From NCBI GenBank assembly GCA_916048095.2, contig OU696580.1, positions 3,362,202 through 3,426,201 of the forward strand: a stretch of DNA of 64,000 nt, read 5' to 3'. Each line of letters starts with the position of its first letter. Position 1 is the stretch's first letter. A program made the translations under genes and the position numbers. The notes beneath the pieces were generated by a model that saw nothing but the letters and a program-made list of their open reading frames with translations, was not told where the DNA came from and did no database searches. The stretch comes from Sacculina carcini (Eukaryota > Arthropoda > Thecostraca > Sacculinidae). Positions 34,201-63,921 of the stretch are shown here, one piece after another.

Positions 34201-37200
34201 TTGTCCACATAATCTCTCATAACAATATATGATTGCCACAATGAAATTAAATTTGTTTTCTCATAATCAAGGAAACCAAGTTGTTGGGCGTGCATGGAAA
34301 CAATTGTTCACTAACATTTAAAAATAACATGTGTGTGTATTTGTGTGTATGTTTGTGTGTGTGTGTGCTTGTGTGTGTGTCTGTGTATTTGTGCGTGTGT
34401 GTGTGTGTGTGTGTGTATTCATCTCGTCAGGAGAGAAATATTCTGGGTATTAGAGGACCTCGGGTGGCTGAAGTGATTATGCCAGCGATCGGAGATGATG
34501 GACAGCCAGAGATAATCGCTCCTCACACTTACTCGCAAACACTGATAGGTACTGCGCTATTTGTAAAAGAAGAAAACACACACACATACATATAAACATA
34601 TACAAGAAGTAAAACATACACGATGAGCAAGCCAAATCATGTTTATATTCTTCATGTTATAACCAAGTTACCTCTATTGATTGGGGCTCGAATATCTGGG
34701 TAGTTTAAGAACGGCTTATCGGATATTCGGTAAATACGCAATATCTAATAGTTGTGTTCGTGGGTGCGTGCAGTGTGGGCGCACTCAATGCATATTGGAA
34801 TTTATTTATTTATCCATTTTTTTCTCAATGGTTTGTTTGTTTCCATTTATTTACTTATGTTTATATATTTATTCATTGATTTATTTATGTTTAAATATTT
34901 ATCTATTTATTTATGTTTAAAAAATTATCTATTTATTTATTTATATTCATATATTTGTCTATTTATTTATTGATGCGTATATATTTATATATTTATAGTG
35001 TGTGCGGGTTGATATTATGGAGCGTCAGCTTATTGATTATTATTTATTTACTCATTTTCTATTTAATCATATTTATTAGTAGTTGTCTTTATTTATTACG
35101 AGAGTGGGCCAAGTGATAATATGCAGTGTGATTGGATCAATTGTAGAGTGTTATGCTAATTTATTCTTTATTTATTCATATTTATTGTGAGTTAATTATA
35201 TTTATAGAGACGTGTGAGCGGTCGTATAACATGGAGTATGAACGAATATATTTATAACTGATATTCATTTATTTATTGTTCGTTCATTTACATTTACAGT
35301 TGGCTGATTTCACAAATTTATTGTTATTACTGTCTGTGTATATTTGTGGTTACAATGATGTTTGCTGCCCCAGTGCGTATGTGCGCGTGTGCAGCCCGAT
35401 GCGATGTCTTATAACCTCCCCTCCGAAGGCAATAATTGGGGCCCCTATTATAAATCATGAATCACCCTTATAAGAGAAGTCCGACTTTGGTAAAATGCAG
35501 TTACGAGCAGCCCCTCGGTCTCCTGGGTATTTAAGGTACTTTTATGCGCTACTTTATGATAAATTTTATTATAATGTTTGAGGCAATTGGGCCCCTCAAC
35601 ACTCACCCTCAGGCCGGGGGTTGCTGCGACTCTGCGTGTGTGTAACCTTTTGTTAAGCTTTCATTAAACATAAACATTTTCTCAAGCTTTCATTCCGTTT
35701 TCCCATTTCATTTTCTCGTGTTGTATTCCACTGAAATTGTTTCAACTATTTTGGATATGTGAAACAGACAGATGGCACCACAAAAGTCTACAAGGTTTGA
35801 TACGTCTACAGAACAAGCAGCCCTCATGGAACAAGCTGACTCAGTCGCACGTGCTCGATTTTCAAGGCAGAGCGCTTGTACCGTCGGTGAAAAATTTCCA
35901 GCTGGTCTATCGAGAACGTCGTGAGAAAGCCCAATCTCACATAACTTCCCTCGCAACATCTCACCTGCGAATGTTTTTGATTTTTAATTTTTGTTGGTTG
36001 AAAGATTCACACAGTGGCGGATACAGAAAGAGATATCTGTCCCCACTCTTTTTATGTCAAATTGATGACAATTTATACACAGGCATACACTTAAAAATGA
36101 TAAATGAAAACTCGAATGGTCATTTATTACTTATTATTATTTTTTGCTCTTTATCAATAATTTTCATTTTCAGTCTTCTAACTTTAGTAATTAAGATGAT
36201 CTATTGAGCACAATTCAGCTCATTGAGTGAACAAAACAGTGAGCATTTTGTGATGTTCAGAACACAACAGTGGCGCAATATCTCCCAAAACTCAATAGAT
36301 CAGCGATCCAACTTTGCCCCACGACCCAGGGGTTGAGAACCACTGGCGTTACAAGATCCCAGCAACTGTTTTTAGCGCTCGCATGAATGTTTATACAAAC
36401 ATTGAATGTTCATATAAACATTATGTTTATACAAACATTCATGCGTTTCATTCATGTGTTTTTTTGTTCAATTGTTCCTTGTAGCTACACTTCTCGGCAC
36501 ATTCTGCTATGTCTGATATAGCTGGCGTCTTAACAGACACATAAAGAAATTCATAAATACACAAACATATATACACAATTACACAACACACGATATAAAA
36601 AGTACACCTACATAATAATACAATATACGCTATATACCACGTTTTCACAAATATACACACCGACACACACATACACACACACCACGCAAACATATACATA
36701 CACATATATACACAAACACACACACACACACATACATACAGATATACTCCAACAAAACATCCGCTTACACACTCATGATCATACACACACGCACACATTC
36801 ATACGAGTAATTATGTATCCTCATACTTGCATTTGGTCACTCTATAATGAATGGAAGCGCAATATCAGACAAAGGTTAAAAGGTTATAGGCCCAAGTGAC
36901 AGCTGCTACACGGGAAGAAGCCGTACAGATACAGTAAACCAGATATTAGCTCAGAACTGCTAAACAATCAGATTCACTTGCCAGCTGATACCCAACTAAT
37001 GCAGTATTTATAGATAAGTTTTACCATTGGTTTATGAAGAATTATTTCCTAGAGATTTCTCTGAACAATTTAATGTTATTAAAATTGAATAAAGCTTTAA
37101 TCTCATTTGACAAACCGTTGCACAGTTCAGGACCATAACTCACCACACTTTTTTAAATAACGTTGTTCTAAACCTCGGAAGGTAAACATTCAATCTGTTA

Positions 37201-40200
37201 AATATATATATACTAGCATTAAAACCCGCCCGTTGTGCGGAACAATTTATAAAAATATTTCAAATTAAAAAATAAATAAGGCAAACTCATGAAAACCTTA
37301 ATCAATTAAAAAGTCTAAATTTCAAAATTATAATTTTATTTTGACAAAATACTTTCACTCAGCCCGCCTCATATTTAAACCCGCCCGACGTGCGGATTAA
37401 TTCAGAACTCGAACACCATCCGTTCTGGATCTTGAAGTCGAATCCATTAGTTTTGTATATGAATTCATTCTACACGGTGAAATGGAACGTTTTATTGCTG
37501 CCCGCGGGACATTTTTATTTCATAAAAATAAGCCATCGCTTCGTTTGCGTTTGAAGCCCCTGATCTATACCATTGAACCCGCGCAATTATGTCACCTCAT
37601 ATTCAAGCATACATTCACAGACAGACAGGTAATTTCTAGCATTAAACCCGCCCGTTGTGCGGAGCAATTCATAATATGAAATTCATATTCAATTCATAAA
37701 TTATGGAAAATTAGAAATGAAATAGGGTACACTCATAAGAATATTAATCAATTTAAAATTCTAAGTTTAATTATTTTTATTTCGACGAAATATTTCCCCT
37801 CAGTCCGCCTTGGTAATTTTTACACCCGCCCGTCTTGCTGAATAATTCAGAACTCGAACACGATCCGTTCTGGATCTTGAAGTCAAATCCATTGGTGTTG
37901 TGTATGGATGAATTCTACAGGAGACGTTCTATTATCTATAGTTGCTGCCCGCGGAACATTTTTATATAAAAAACTTTTTTCAAATGAAACATTTGAAAAA
38001 ATGAACTAAAAAAACACTTTTTTAAACCCACCCGTCGTGCGGAACAATTCATGCAATAAAATTCATATAAAATCCATAAAATATAATGAATACAAATTGA
38101 AAAGCAAAAAATGTAACCTATAAATATCTTAACCAATAGAAAAGTCAAAATGTGAATATTTTTGTATTTATTTTGACAAATATTATCTCTCAACCCGCCT
38201 GATATATAAATCTGCCCGTCGTGTGGTATAATTCAGAACACAAACACGAAACAAACAATGAAAGATGATGAAATCTTTTCATCAGAATGTTTCCAAACTA
38301 TATTTATCACTTAACATCATTCCCCAACATCATTTGCTTAAGTACTATTTTACTTTTTACTTTCTAGCATTAAAACCCGCCCGTTGTGCGGAGGAATTCA
38401 TAAAATGGAATTAATATTCATGAAAATTCATATTCATAGAAAATATTCCAAATTAAAAAAGAAAATGAAAACTCATAAGTGTCTTACTCAATAGAAAAGT
38501 CCAAGTGTGAATATTTTTATTCTTATTTTGACATAATATTTTCCCTCAACCCGCCTCATATATATACCCACCCATTGTGCGGAATAATTCAGAACACAAA
38601 CACGTAACAAACAATGAAAATTCTAGCATGTAAACCCGCCCGTCGTGCGAAACAGTTCATACTATTCAATTTGTATTTGATTCATAAGAGAAAAGGAATA
38701 TGAATTAAAAAAGAGCGGAGTAAACCCATAAAAAAGTCTAAATTTCTATGTTTTCATATTTATTTTCACAAAATAGTTTACATTAAACCGCCTCATATTT
38801 ATACATGCCCGTCGTGCTGAATAATTCAGAACTCAGACACGAAACAATGAAAAATGACTACACTTTTTCACCATAATGTTTCCAAAATATTTTTATAACT
38901 TAACATCACCGTCTAGAATTGGAACCCGTCAGTTGTGCGGATCAATTCATAAAATGAAATTCATATTTAATTCATAAACATATTGCAAATTAAAAAAGAA
39001 AACAGATATACTCATTAAAATCTTACTAAATTGAAAGTCTAAATTTAATTATTTTTATTTTTATTTTGGCAACATATTTTCCTTCAGCCTGCCCCATATG
39101 GAAACCCGCCCGTCGTGCTCAACAATTCATAAAATAAAATGCACATTCAATCCATAGAATAAACTGTTTAAAAATTAAGAAGCAAAAAATTTAACCTGTA
39201 AATACGTTCACCAATAAAAACTCTAAATGTGAATATTTTAATTATAAATTTGACAAAATATTATCCCTTAATCCACCTCATATTTAGTCAAAATTTAGTC
39301 GCCCGGTGTTCAAGTGTAATTTTGGATGTATTTGAGAATTTTGCCAATTTTACACGTTTTTTGTATCATTTGTGGGTATAAATTATAACTTATATTGTAG
39401 AACACAAAATTCTCTACACAGTAGTATATTCTTGTGTAATCGCAAGTGCGTAAATTGTGATTGGACTTCAGTGAAATTAAATCAGTGTATATTCCTGTGT
39501 AATCGCAAGTGCGCATAATAGCTGTCAAATTGGCAAAATGACATTTTGACTTTACACCGCCGTAACTTCCTTTAGATACATTTTGGAAAATTAAAAATTC
39601 TACCGTATTGTAGAAAAAAAAATTTCTAGCACGATGGTATAATTCATTTTAATTTGTGACAATTAGTTTTTGAGAAATAGGTAGAAAAATGAATTAATTT
39701 TAGTCACCCGGTGTTCAAGTGTAATTTTGGATGTATTTGAGAATTTTGCCAATTTTACACGTTTTTTGTATCATTTGTGGGTATAAATTATAGCTTAGCT
39801 TGTAGAACACAAAATTCTCTACACAGTAGTATATTCCTGTGTAATCGCAAGTGCGCATAATAGCTGTCAAATTGGCAATATGTCATTTTGAATTTACACC
39901 GCTGTAACTGCCTTCAGATATATTTTGGAAAATTAAAAATTATACCGTATTGTAGAAAACAAGATTTCTAGCACGATGGTATAATCTATTTCTATGTATA
40001 ACAAATAGTTACTGAGAAATAATAGAAAAATGAATTAATTTTAGTCTCCCGGTGTTCAAGTGTAATTTTGGATGTATTTACGAATTTTGCCAATTTTACA
40101 TGTTTTTGTATCATTTGTGGGTATTAATTATAACTTTTCTTGTAAAACACAAAATTATCTACACAATAGTATAGTTTTTATAGCTGTACCATTGCTGGTT

Positions 40201-41038
40201 TATGAGGAATAGATAGCGGAATATTGACCAAAATATTCACGTTTTTGTGTGCTAATTTTGCTTTTTTGACTTTGTCATTTACACTTCACACCGCCGTAAC
40301 TTTTGTTTAATACACTTTGGAAAATTAAAAATTATACCGTGTTGTAGCAAACAAAATTTCCAGCATGATGGTATTATTTATTTAGATGTGTGATAATTAG
40401 TTTTTGAGAAATAGAGAAAAAAGTATAGAAAATCGGACGCGTGGAGTTTAAATAAAATTTTGAATGTAGATTGATTTTTTTTCCATTTTACATGTTTCAT
40501 ATTTAATTTTTGGGTATAAATTATAGTTTGTTGAGTAGAACAGAAAATTTTCTACACAGTGGTATAATTTGTATAGTTGTACCATTGCTGGTTTAGGAGG
40601 AGTAGTCTTCAGAAAATTGACCAAAATGTTCGCATTTTTCAGGGTTCATTTTGTCTTTTCACCGCTCTAACTTTTTTTGGTTTTATTTTTAAAATTAAAA
40701 ATTTAACCTACAGTGTAGACAAGAAAATTTCCAACATGATGGTATAAATTTGTAGCGGCTACGCCAAGTGATGACCGAGTAGCAGCTCATAGAAAATGGA
40801 CCAAGGAGGGTGGGACACACAAACAGACACACACACAGACACACAGAGGATCTCTTTTATATATATAGATATATATATGTGTGTGTGTGTGTGTATGTTG
40901 ATAGCCAAGTATATGGTGATGCAGTTCGGAAAACTGGATGAGAACGTGTTCACTCTGGACTTTAGACAACCAATGAATGCACTGCAGGCGTTTGCTGTAG
41001 CAGTGACAAGTTTGGACCGCAAACTGGGATGTCAATAA
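25865..41038 (+). CDS. Tubby-domain protein, six exons of the C-terminal domain
   Basis: Six exons join with every phase matching: 25865-26062, 27039-27141, 28270-28391, 34431-34548, 35768-35920 and 40905-41038, giving 275 residues and a stop. Landmarks in order: MVRCCVLRR, FLELANGQM, HLLTARKRRK (the basic strand that contacts PI(4,5)P2 in tubby), GKLSSNALGTSFTLYDDG, RNILGIRGPR, LQNKQPSW, VLDFQGRA, PSVKNFQLVY, YMVMQFGK and ALQAFAVAV. Tubby-like proteins bind plasma-membrane PI(4,5)P2 and carry receptors into cilia. Odd points are a Gly/Ser/His-rich insertion of about 25 residues in the first exon and the terminal CQ where relatives end CE. The N-terminal region is not certain; 20272-20992 is one candidate. 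Orthology within the family (TUB, TULP1-4) is undecided. Confidence 0.9.
26110..26500 (-). repeat. Interspersed repeat with a GC-rich terminal hairpin, copy 2
   Basis: Reverse-oriented relative of 18965-19390. It carries the perfect 13-base hairpin AGGCGCGCGTGGG/CCCACGCGCGCCT at 26442-26477 and the segment GCGGCGAGC...GCTCGCCGCTGATTGG. It fills much of the intron between tubby exons a and b. The GAGAGT microsatellite at 26181-26204 is inside it. Confidence 0.6.
27039..27141 (+). CDS. Tubby exon b
   Basis: 103 bases, phase 0 to 1. Encodes HLLTARKRRKLNTHRYVM and the strand to YGRGYM. It aligns with the FLLAGRKRKKSKTSNYLIS region of tubby, although the family's KTSNYLIS core is changed. Acceptor GGCACAG, after a short TG-rich lead-in; donor GGATACATGG/GTACAC. 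Confidence 0.85.
27165..27250 (+). repeat. Fragment of the hairpin-bearing repeat
   Basis: Contains GGCAACCAATCAGCGGCGAGC and GCTCGCTGCCGCGGGACA as in copies 1 and 2. It starts about 25 bases after the donor of tubby exon b. Confidence 0.6.
27868..28135 (+). mobile_element. SINE, tRNA-headed family B
   Basis: A tRNA-like head with A box TAGCCGAGTGGCTAAG (Ser/Leu-type D arm) and B box GGGTTCGATTC, then a GC-rich body (TAGCCCAACTACCGCAGG, GTGTGTGGCGGCCGGACC). It follows a TG tract at 27844-27871. Only this copy is seen in the window, so the length is approximate. Confidence 0.65.
28270..28391 (+). CDS. Tubby exon c
   Basis: Encodes (G)KLSSNALGTSFTLYDDG to RRELLSVFY, the most conserved part of the family. 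The acceptor AAGCAG directly follows about 66 bases of TG repeat. Donor TTTTAT/GTGAGC, phase 0. Confidence 0.93.
28725..28845 (+). repeat. Left part of an interspersed repeat interrupted by repeat block 1
   Basis: Contains GAGCAGCCCCTCGGTCTCC and GTGCTACTTTATGATAAA, as in the uninterrupted copy at 35405-35655. The rest of this copy lies at 33341-33425, on the far side of block 1. Confidence 0.8.
28846..33340 (+). mobile_element. Unclassified 4.5-kb repeat, block 1
   Basis: Starts CTAGCATTAAAACCCGCCCG and ends GAGGATCTCTTTTATATATATAGAT. The left part repeats a motif close to CCCGCCCGTCGTGCGGA about ten times at irregular spacing. The right part holds three units of roughly 340 bases starting GCCCGGTGTTCAAGTGTAA (31836, 32176, 32520), then an older diverged region. 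No coding frame is present. A second copy lies at 37213-40870. The ends lack clear inverted repeats or target duplications. A Helitron/helentron-like or satellite-bearing element is possible but not shown. Confidence 0.75.
30465..30600. mobile_element. Possible hAT-type MITE end inside block 1
   Basis: CAGGGGTCCCAAACACGCGGCCC at 30465 is a typical hAT-family terminus. The other end was not located, so the extent is a guess. Confidence 0.3.
33341..33425 (+). repeat. Right part of the repeat interrupted by block 1
   Basis: Contains TATAATATCCTGCGTGAGGC and GGGCCCCTCAACAGTCGC, which match the right half of 35405-35655. Confidence 0.78.
33426..34326. other. Intronic sequence without recognised features
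   Basis: Lies in the intron between tubby exons c and d. Short open frames on both strands (up to 84 codons) show no motif or family resemblance. A TG-rich tract begins at 34327, ahead of exon d. Confidence 0.5.
34431..34548 (+). CDS. Tubby exon d
   Basis: Encodes ERNILGIRGPRVAEVIMPAI to SQTLI, matching the family's NVLGFKGPRKM segment. The acceptor CTCGTCAG follows a TG-rich tract (34327-34416). Donor CTGATAG/GTACTG, phase 1. Confidence 0.93.
34795..35290. repeat. TTTA-rich low-complexity tract
   Basis: Repeated TTATTTATTTA and TATATTTA motifs over about 500 bases in the intron before tubby exon e. The open frames here are translations of the repeat. Confidence 0.75.
35405..35655 (+). repeat. 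Uninterrupted copy of the repeat that hosts block 1
   Basis: Carries CAGCCCCTCGGTCTCC, GCGCTACTTTATGATAAA, then directly TTATAATGTTTGAGGCAA and GGGCCCCTCAACACTC. It serves as an empty site for the block 1 insertion. It ends about 110 bases before tubby exon e. Confidence 0.8.
35768..35920 (+). CDS. Tubby exon e
   Basis: Encodes DRWHHKSLQGLIRLQNKQ, PSWNKLTQSHVLDF and PSVKNFQLVYRER. The acceptor GTGAAACAG lacks a TG tract and has instead a T-rich lead-in. Donor CGTC/GTGAGA, phase 1. Confidence 0.92.
35921..37212. other. Intronic sequence with CA tracts and a SINE remnant
   Basis: Intron between tubby exons e and f. A hAT-like terminus (CAGGGGTTGAGAACCACTGGC) occurs at about 36329-36349. A CA/ATAC-rich region spans 36640-36800. 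At about 36872-36930 a SINE family A 3' remnant (TGACAGCTGCTACACGGGAAG) is present. No gene is seen. Confidence 0.55.
37213..40870 (+). mobile_element. Unclassified 3.7-kb repeat, block 2
   Basis: Same ends and same internal order as block 1: about a dozen CCCGCCCGTCGTGCGGA-type motifs on the left, then three GCCCGGTGTTCAAGTGTAA units (39300, 39706, 40048), then GAGGATCTCTTTTATATATATAGAT. It lies in the same orientation as block 1 and ends 34 bases before the terminal tubby exon. Confidence 0.75.
40905..41038 (+). CDS. Tubby exon f (terminal)
   Basis: Encodes PKYMVMQFGKLDE, NVFTLDF, ALQAFAVAV and the end SLDRKLGCQ with a TAA stop at 41036-41038. The acceptor TTGATAG follows a TG run that begins right behind the end of the large repeat at 40870. 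The minisatellite at 41046 starts within the presumed 3' untranslated region. Confidence 0.92.
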
Positions 41039-41045
41039 GAACCAT

Positions 41046-41541
41046 CACTGACACTCCACCACTGACACTCCACCACTGACACTCCACCACTGACACTCCA
41101 CCACTGACATTACACCACTGACACTCCACCACTGACACTACACCACTGGCACTCCACCACTGACACTCCATCACTGACACTACACTACTGACACTCCACT
41201 ACTGACACTACACCACTGACACAGCACCACTGACACTCCATCACTGACACTACACTACTGACACTCCACTACTGACACTACACCACTGACACAGCACCAC
41301 TGACACTACACCACTGACACTACACCACTGACACTCCACCCCTGACACTCCACCACTGACACTCCACCACTGACACTACACCACTGACACTACATCACTG
41401 ACACTACACCAATGACACGACACCACTGACACAACACCACTGACACTACACCACTGACACAGCACCACTGACACTACACCACTGACACTACATCACTGAC
41501 ACGACACCACTGACACGACACCACTGACACTACACCACTTG
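41046..41541. repeat. 14-bp minisatellite, about 35 units
   Basis: Head-to-tail units of CACTGACACTCCAC with variants (ACTACAC, AGCAC, CGACAC). The array starts eight bases after the tubby stop codon and so probably lies in its 3' untranslated region. There are no spacers, so it is not a CRISPR array. Confidence 0.93.
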
Positions 41542-41649
41542 GTGTTTTGAAGGGTGCACAACCTGCAGGACTACTTTATACTTCATGACATCATCATTGA
41601 CACTGCATATGTGCTATCAAAACTGTAGTTGCACAATCACTCCCTACAT

Positions 41650-41930
41650 CAGCGATTCTTAACCAAGTGTGCTCGTATCACTAGGGGATTTAAGCTAAGT
41701 TCCTAAGGGGTGCGAGGACCTCTTAGATAATTTAAGGAAATATATAATACCTACGCTTTATATTTTGTATCATAATGAATTGTATCAATGAATTTAGAAA
41801 AAAATTCTGTTATTACATCGTTTGTATTTTCATGTTTTTCGTGTAGCTATCAATACTCCAGGGGCTGCGAGATCTGACTGCTGATTTAGAAGGATGCGAA
41901 CACTGAAAAAGGTTAAATACCCCTGTCCTA
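41650..41930. mobile_element. hAT-type MITE
   Basis: The ends are inverted: CAGCGATTCTTAACCAAGTG on the left, and the right-end complement CAGGGGTATTTAACC...CAGTG. Flanking octamers CCCTACAT and TCCTAGAT match at 6 of 8 positions, which fits an old 8-base target duplication. Non-coding. Confidence 0.65.
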
Positions 41931-42645
41931 GATCGTGAAAGACCATTTGCCCACACAAGGTTGTCATGACAACCACTGCAGGTGCTCTTCATGATACACG
42001 TGATACACTCGTATATGACCATCACTTGATGTTATTTGATGAGACAACTCAGAGATGAGTTTGTTGACAACGGTTGTCATGGAAACCAGCAATCGATCAC
42101 AGAAATCCGATAGCACCGAATTTGATGTCACTCTATGTGTTCGATGTTGCAAGCACATCTGATTCACACTGAATCCATTACGGCACGCTAGTGATGTGAT
42201 ATTGAGTGGTACGCATTATTCCGTGTGTCAATACATCGTGAAATAGCTACATATTGGCGTTTTCCATATGAGGTGAATTATGATTTCCATGTGATTGCGA
42301 TTTAACGTGCCATTTTTTGCATTTGTTTCCATGATATATATTCATCCTTGAAATAATACTATGTTAGTGAAATTTTACGTGGTGAAAAACTATTATGATT
42401 GTGATGCTATGGATATTGTGCTACGCTATTGTGCAATGCACCTGTTTCACATGGGGGGCGCCATATGGTCTGATAGGCCGTTGCGCCTCTTTAACACCAA
42501 TTTTCATCATCACATGAAACAAACACAAACATTACAGATACAAGCAGAGGCACGACTCGTCCTGAATATTTTTGATTGGGAAAAACAGGGTCATCTAAAT
42601 TCGTATAATAATCGTACCAGTGATAAAAGAACAACTTCGCTCATG
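41931..42645. other. Gene-free stretch
   Basis: Sequence between the two MITEs, in the convergent interval between the tubby and Sbf genes. The longest frame (42361-42669, +) shows no recognisable motif. Confidence 0.5.
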
Positions 42646-42649
42646 GTAT

Positions 42650-42990
42650 ACCGTATTTATCGTGTATAAGAAGCCTTTTGTGATAAAAAGTTTCATATTA
42701 AAAATAAGGGGTATCTTATACATGGCAGTAAGTAAGTCTCTTATATAAATGTATAAGAGACTTACTGCCATGTATAATATGAAACTATGCAATGATATTT
42801 GATGAAACATTCAATGATAACATACAAAATTATATTCATTCGAAGCTGACCAAGACATATATTTTCATCTATTATTTAATCATTCAATGATAATATAAGT
42901 TATTCATTCATAAAAAATGTCCGCAGAACTCTTGTCTATAATTCTATGGGTCTCTTATACACAGTGCTCATTTTATACACGGGGAAATAG
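42650..42990. mobile_element. Palindromic MITE-like element
   Basis: Begins near CCGTATTTATCGTGTATAAG and ends near CTCATTTTATACACGGGG, so the edges are roughly inverted. At its core (about 42716-42776) ACATGGCAGTAAG and CTTACTGCCATGT form a long near-perfect hairpin. A fragment with ATACATGGCAGTAAGTA lies at about 50341-50357. Confidence 0.55.
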
Positions 42991-42999
42991 GTTAGATTG

Positions 43000-43554
43000 A
43001 AAATACTGCAGGCTGGAAAGGCGAACAATACACACACGCAGCTGGACTGAGTGATCAAGTAAATTGCTGCATATTTTCATTATCAAATGCGACCTATTTA
43101 TGATCAACTGAGAGCTCAAATAACACACCGGCAGCCATAAAATATATTTCCCTCAAACACGAGCCACACACTACACGGTTGCACTGCAGTGGTCAACATA
43201 AACACACACACACACACACACATACATACACACACAGAGAGAGAGAAAGAGAGACGGAAACGCTTGACCCAACAAAAAATAACAGTTCGGACGCCAAAAA
43301 ACCGAACCGAACAGGAAATCGAACAGAAATAGCACAACACTTAATTGAATAATAATAATAATATTAATGAAAATACACCCCTCAACTGGAATGAGTAGAA
43401 ATAGAACAGAACGCTTGAACAATACATGCACATTTTTTTCGTACGAACACACACACACACACACAAATATACCCTCGTTGGTAATAGAAGCACAACCAAA
43501 TTGCATACTCACAACACTCAAATGCACATGTTTTGTAGGTCGCTATACGCGTAT

Positions 43555-43613
<59 letters not shown>

Positions 43614-44134
43614 CATACATACACCGACACGCGCATGTTTCTATATGTAAACACCATATAAGCAAGATGAAAATTTGTGTACAATCAAATTAAATGCCTC
43701 CACAACCATCAATCTTATAAACACCCACACACACACACACAAACGCGCGTGTTACTATGTACTCAATGTGTGTAATTTGTGTTTTATGATAAACACAGAT
43801 TATATTACATAGACCGGGAGGCAGATACCGCAATATTGTCCAAATATAGCAGCCCACACGGTCATTGTTTCGTTGGTCAACCAATTTCCATATACATGTA
43901 TGGTGCATATTTAACACAAATACCGCCAGGCCTACTTGGTTTGCATATTACTGTCAAATGACTGAGTGTTGATATTGAGGAGACACGAGGAAACATAGCA
44001 GCACATTATATATCCACCTCACACATCCAATATTGGAGTCATTATAACAAGCGCGCTCACTAACACATTCACTGCAAGAGTGAATAAGCATAAGAACACA
44101 CAAATAATCAACCCACAAACACTAACAAACACAT

Positions 44135-44194
<60 letters not shown>

Positions 44195-44234
44195 CAACAA
44201 ACCCACGTAAATACACACACACTGACACACACTG

Positions 44235-44309
<75 letters not shown>

Positions 44310-44373
44310 ACATTGAGTCAGCATAGGTGAACAGATAAGTCCTGTACGAGGCAACACGCTGTGTGTATGTGTA

Positions 44374-44443
<70 letters not shown>

Positions 44444-44581
44444 GGTAATTGTGTCTGCATCATGCAGTGCAGTGCAGGAGAAACAGCCGCCAAAATTCGT
44501 TGCAACAATTATTGCAGCTGATCAACAAGTGGCTGCATGTTGCAATATTCACACGACAACACTACACTACACTAGCGCCAC
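43000..44581. repeat. Microsatellite-rich interval downstream of Sbf
   Basis: CA tracts occur at about 43202-43222, 43557-43625, 43729-43741 and 44222-44307, an AT tract at 44152-44191 and a TG tract at 44361-44442. The 44222-44307 and 44361-44442 tracts are complementary, with about 53 bases between them. The interval is presumably the 3' untranslated region and intergenic space of Sbf. Open frames here are repeat translations. Confidence 0.8.
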
Positions 44582-63885
<19,304 letters not shown>

Positions 63886-63889
63886 CTGC

Positions 63890-63921
<32 letters not shown>

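Noticed and set aside
35737-36207. Single-exon 156-codon gene starting at 35737
   Set aside because: Only the part 35768-35920 resembles tubby; the remainder reads through the donor into intron sequence.
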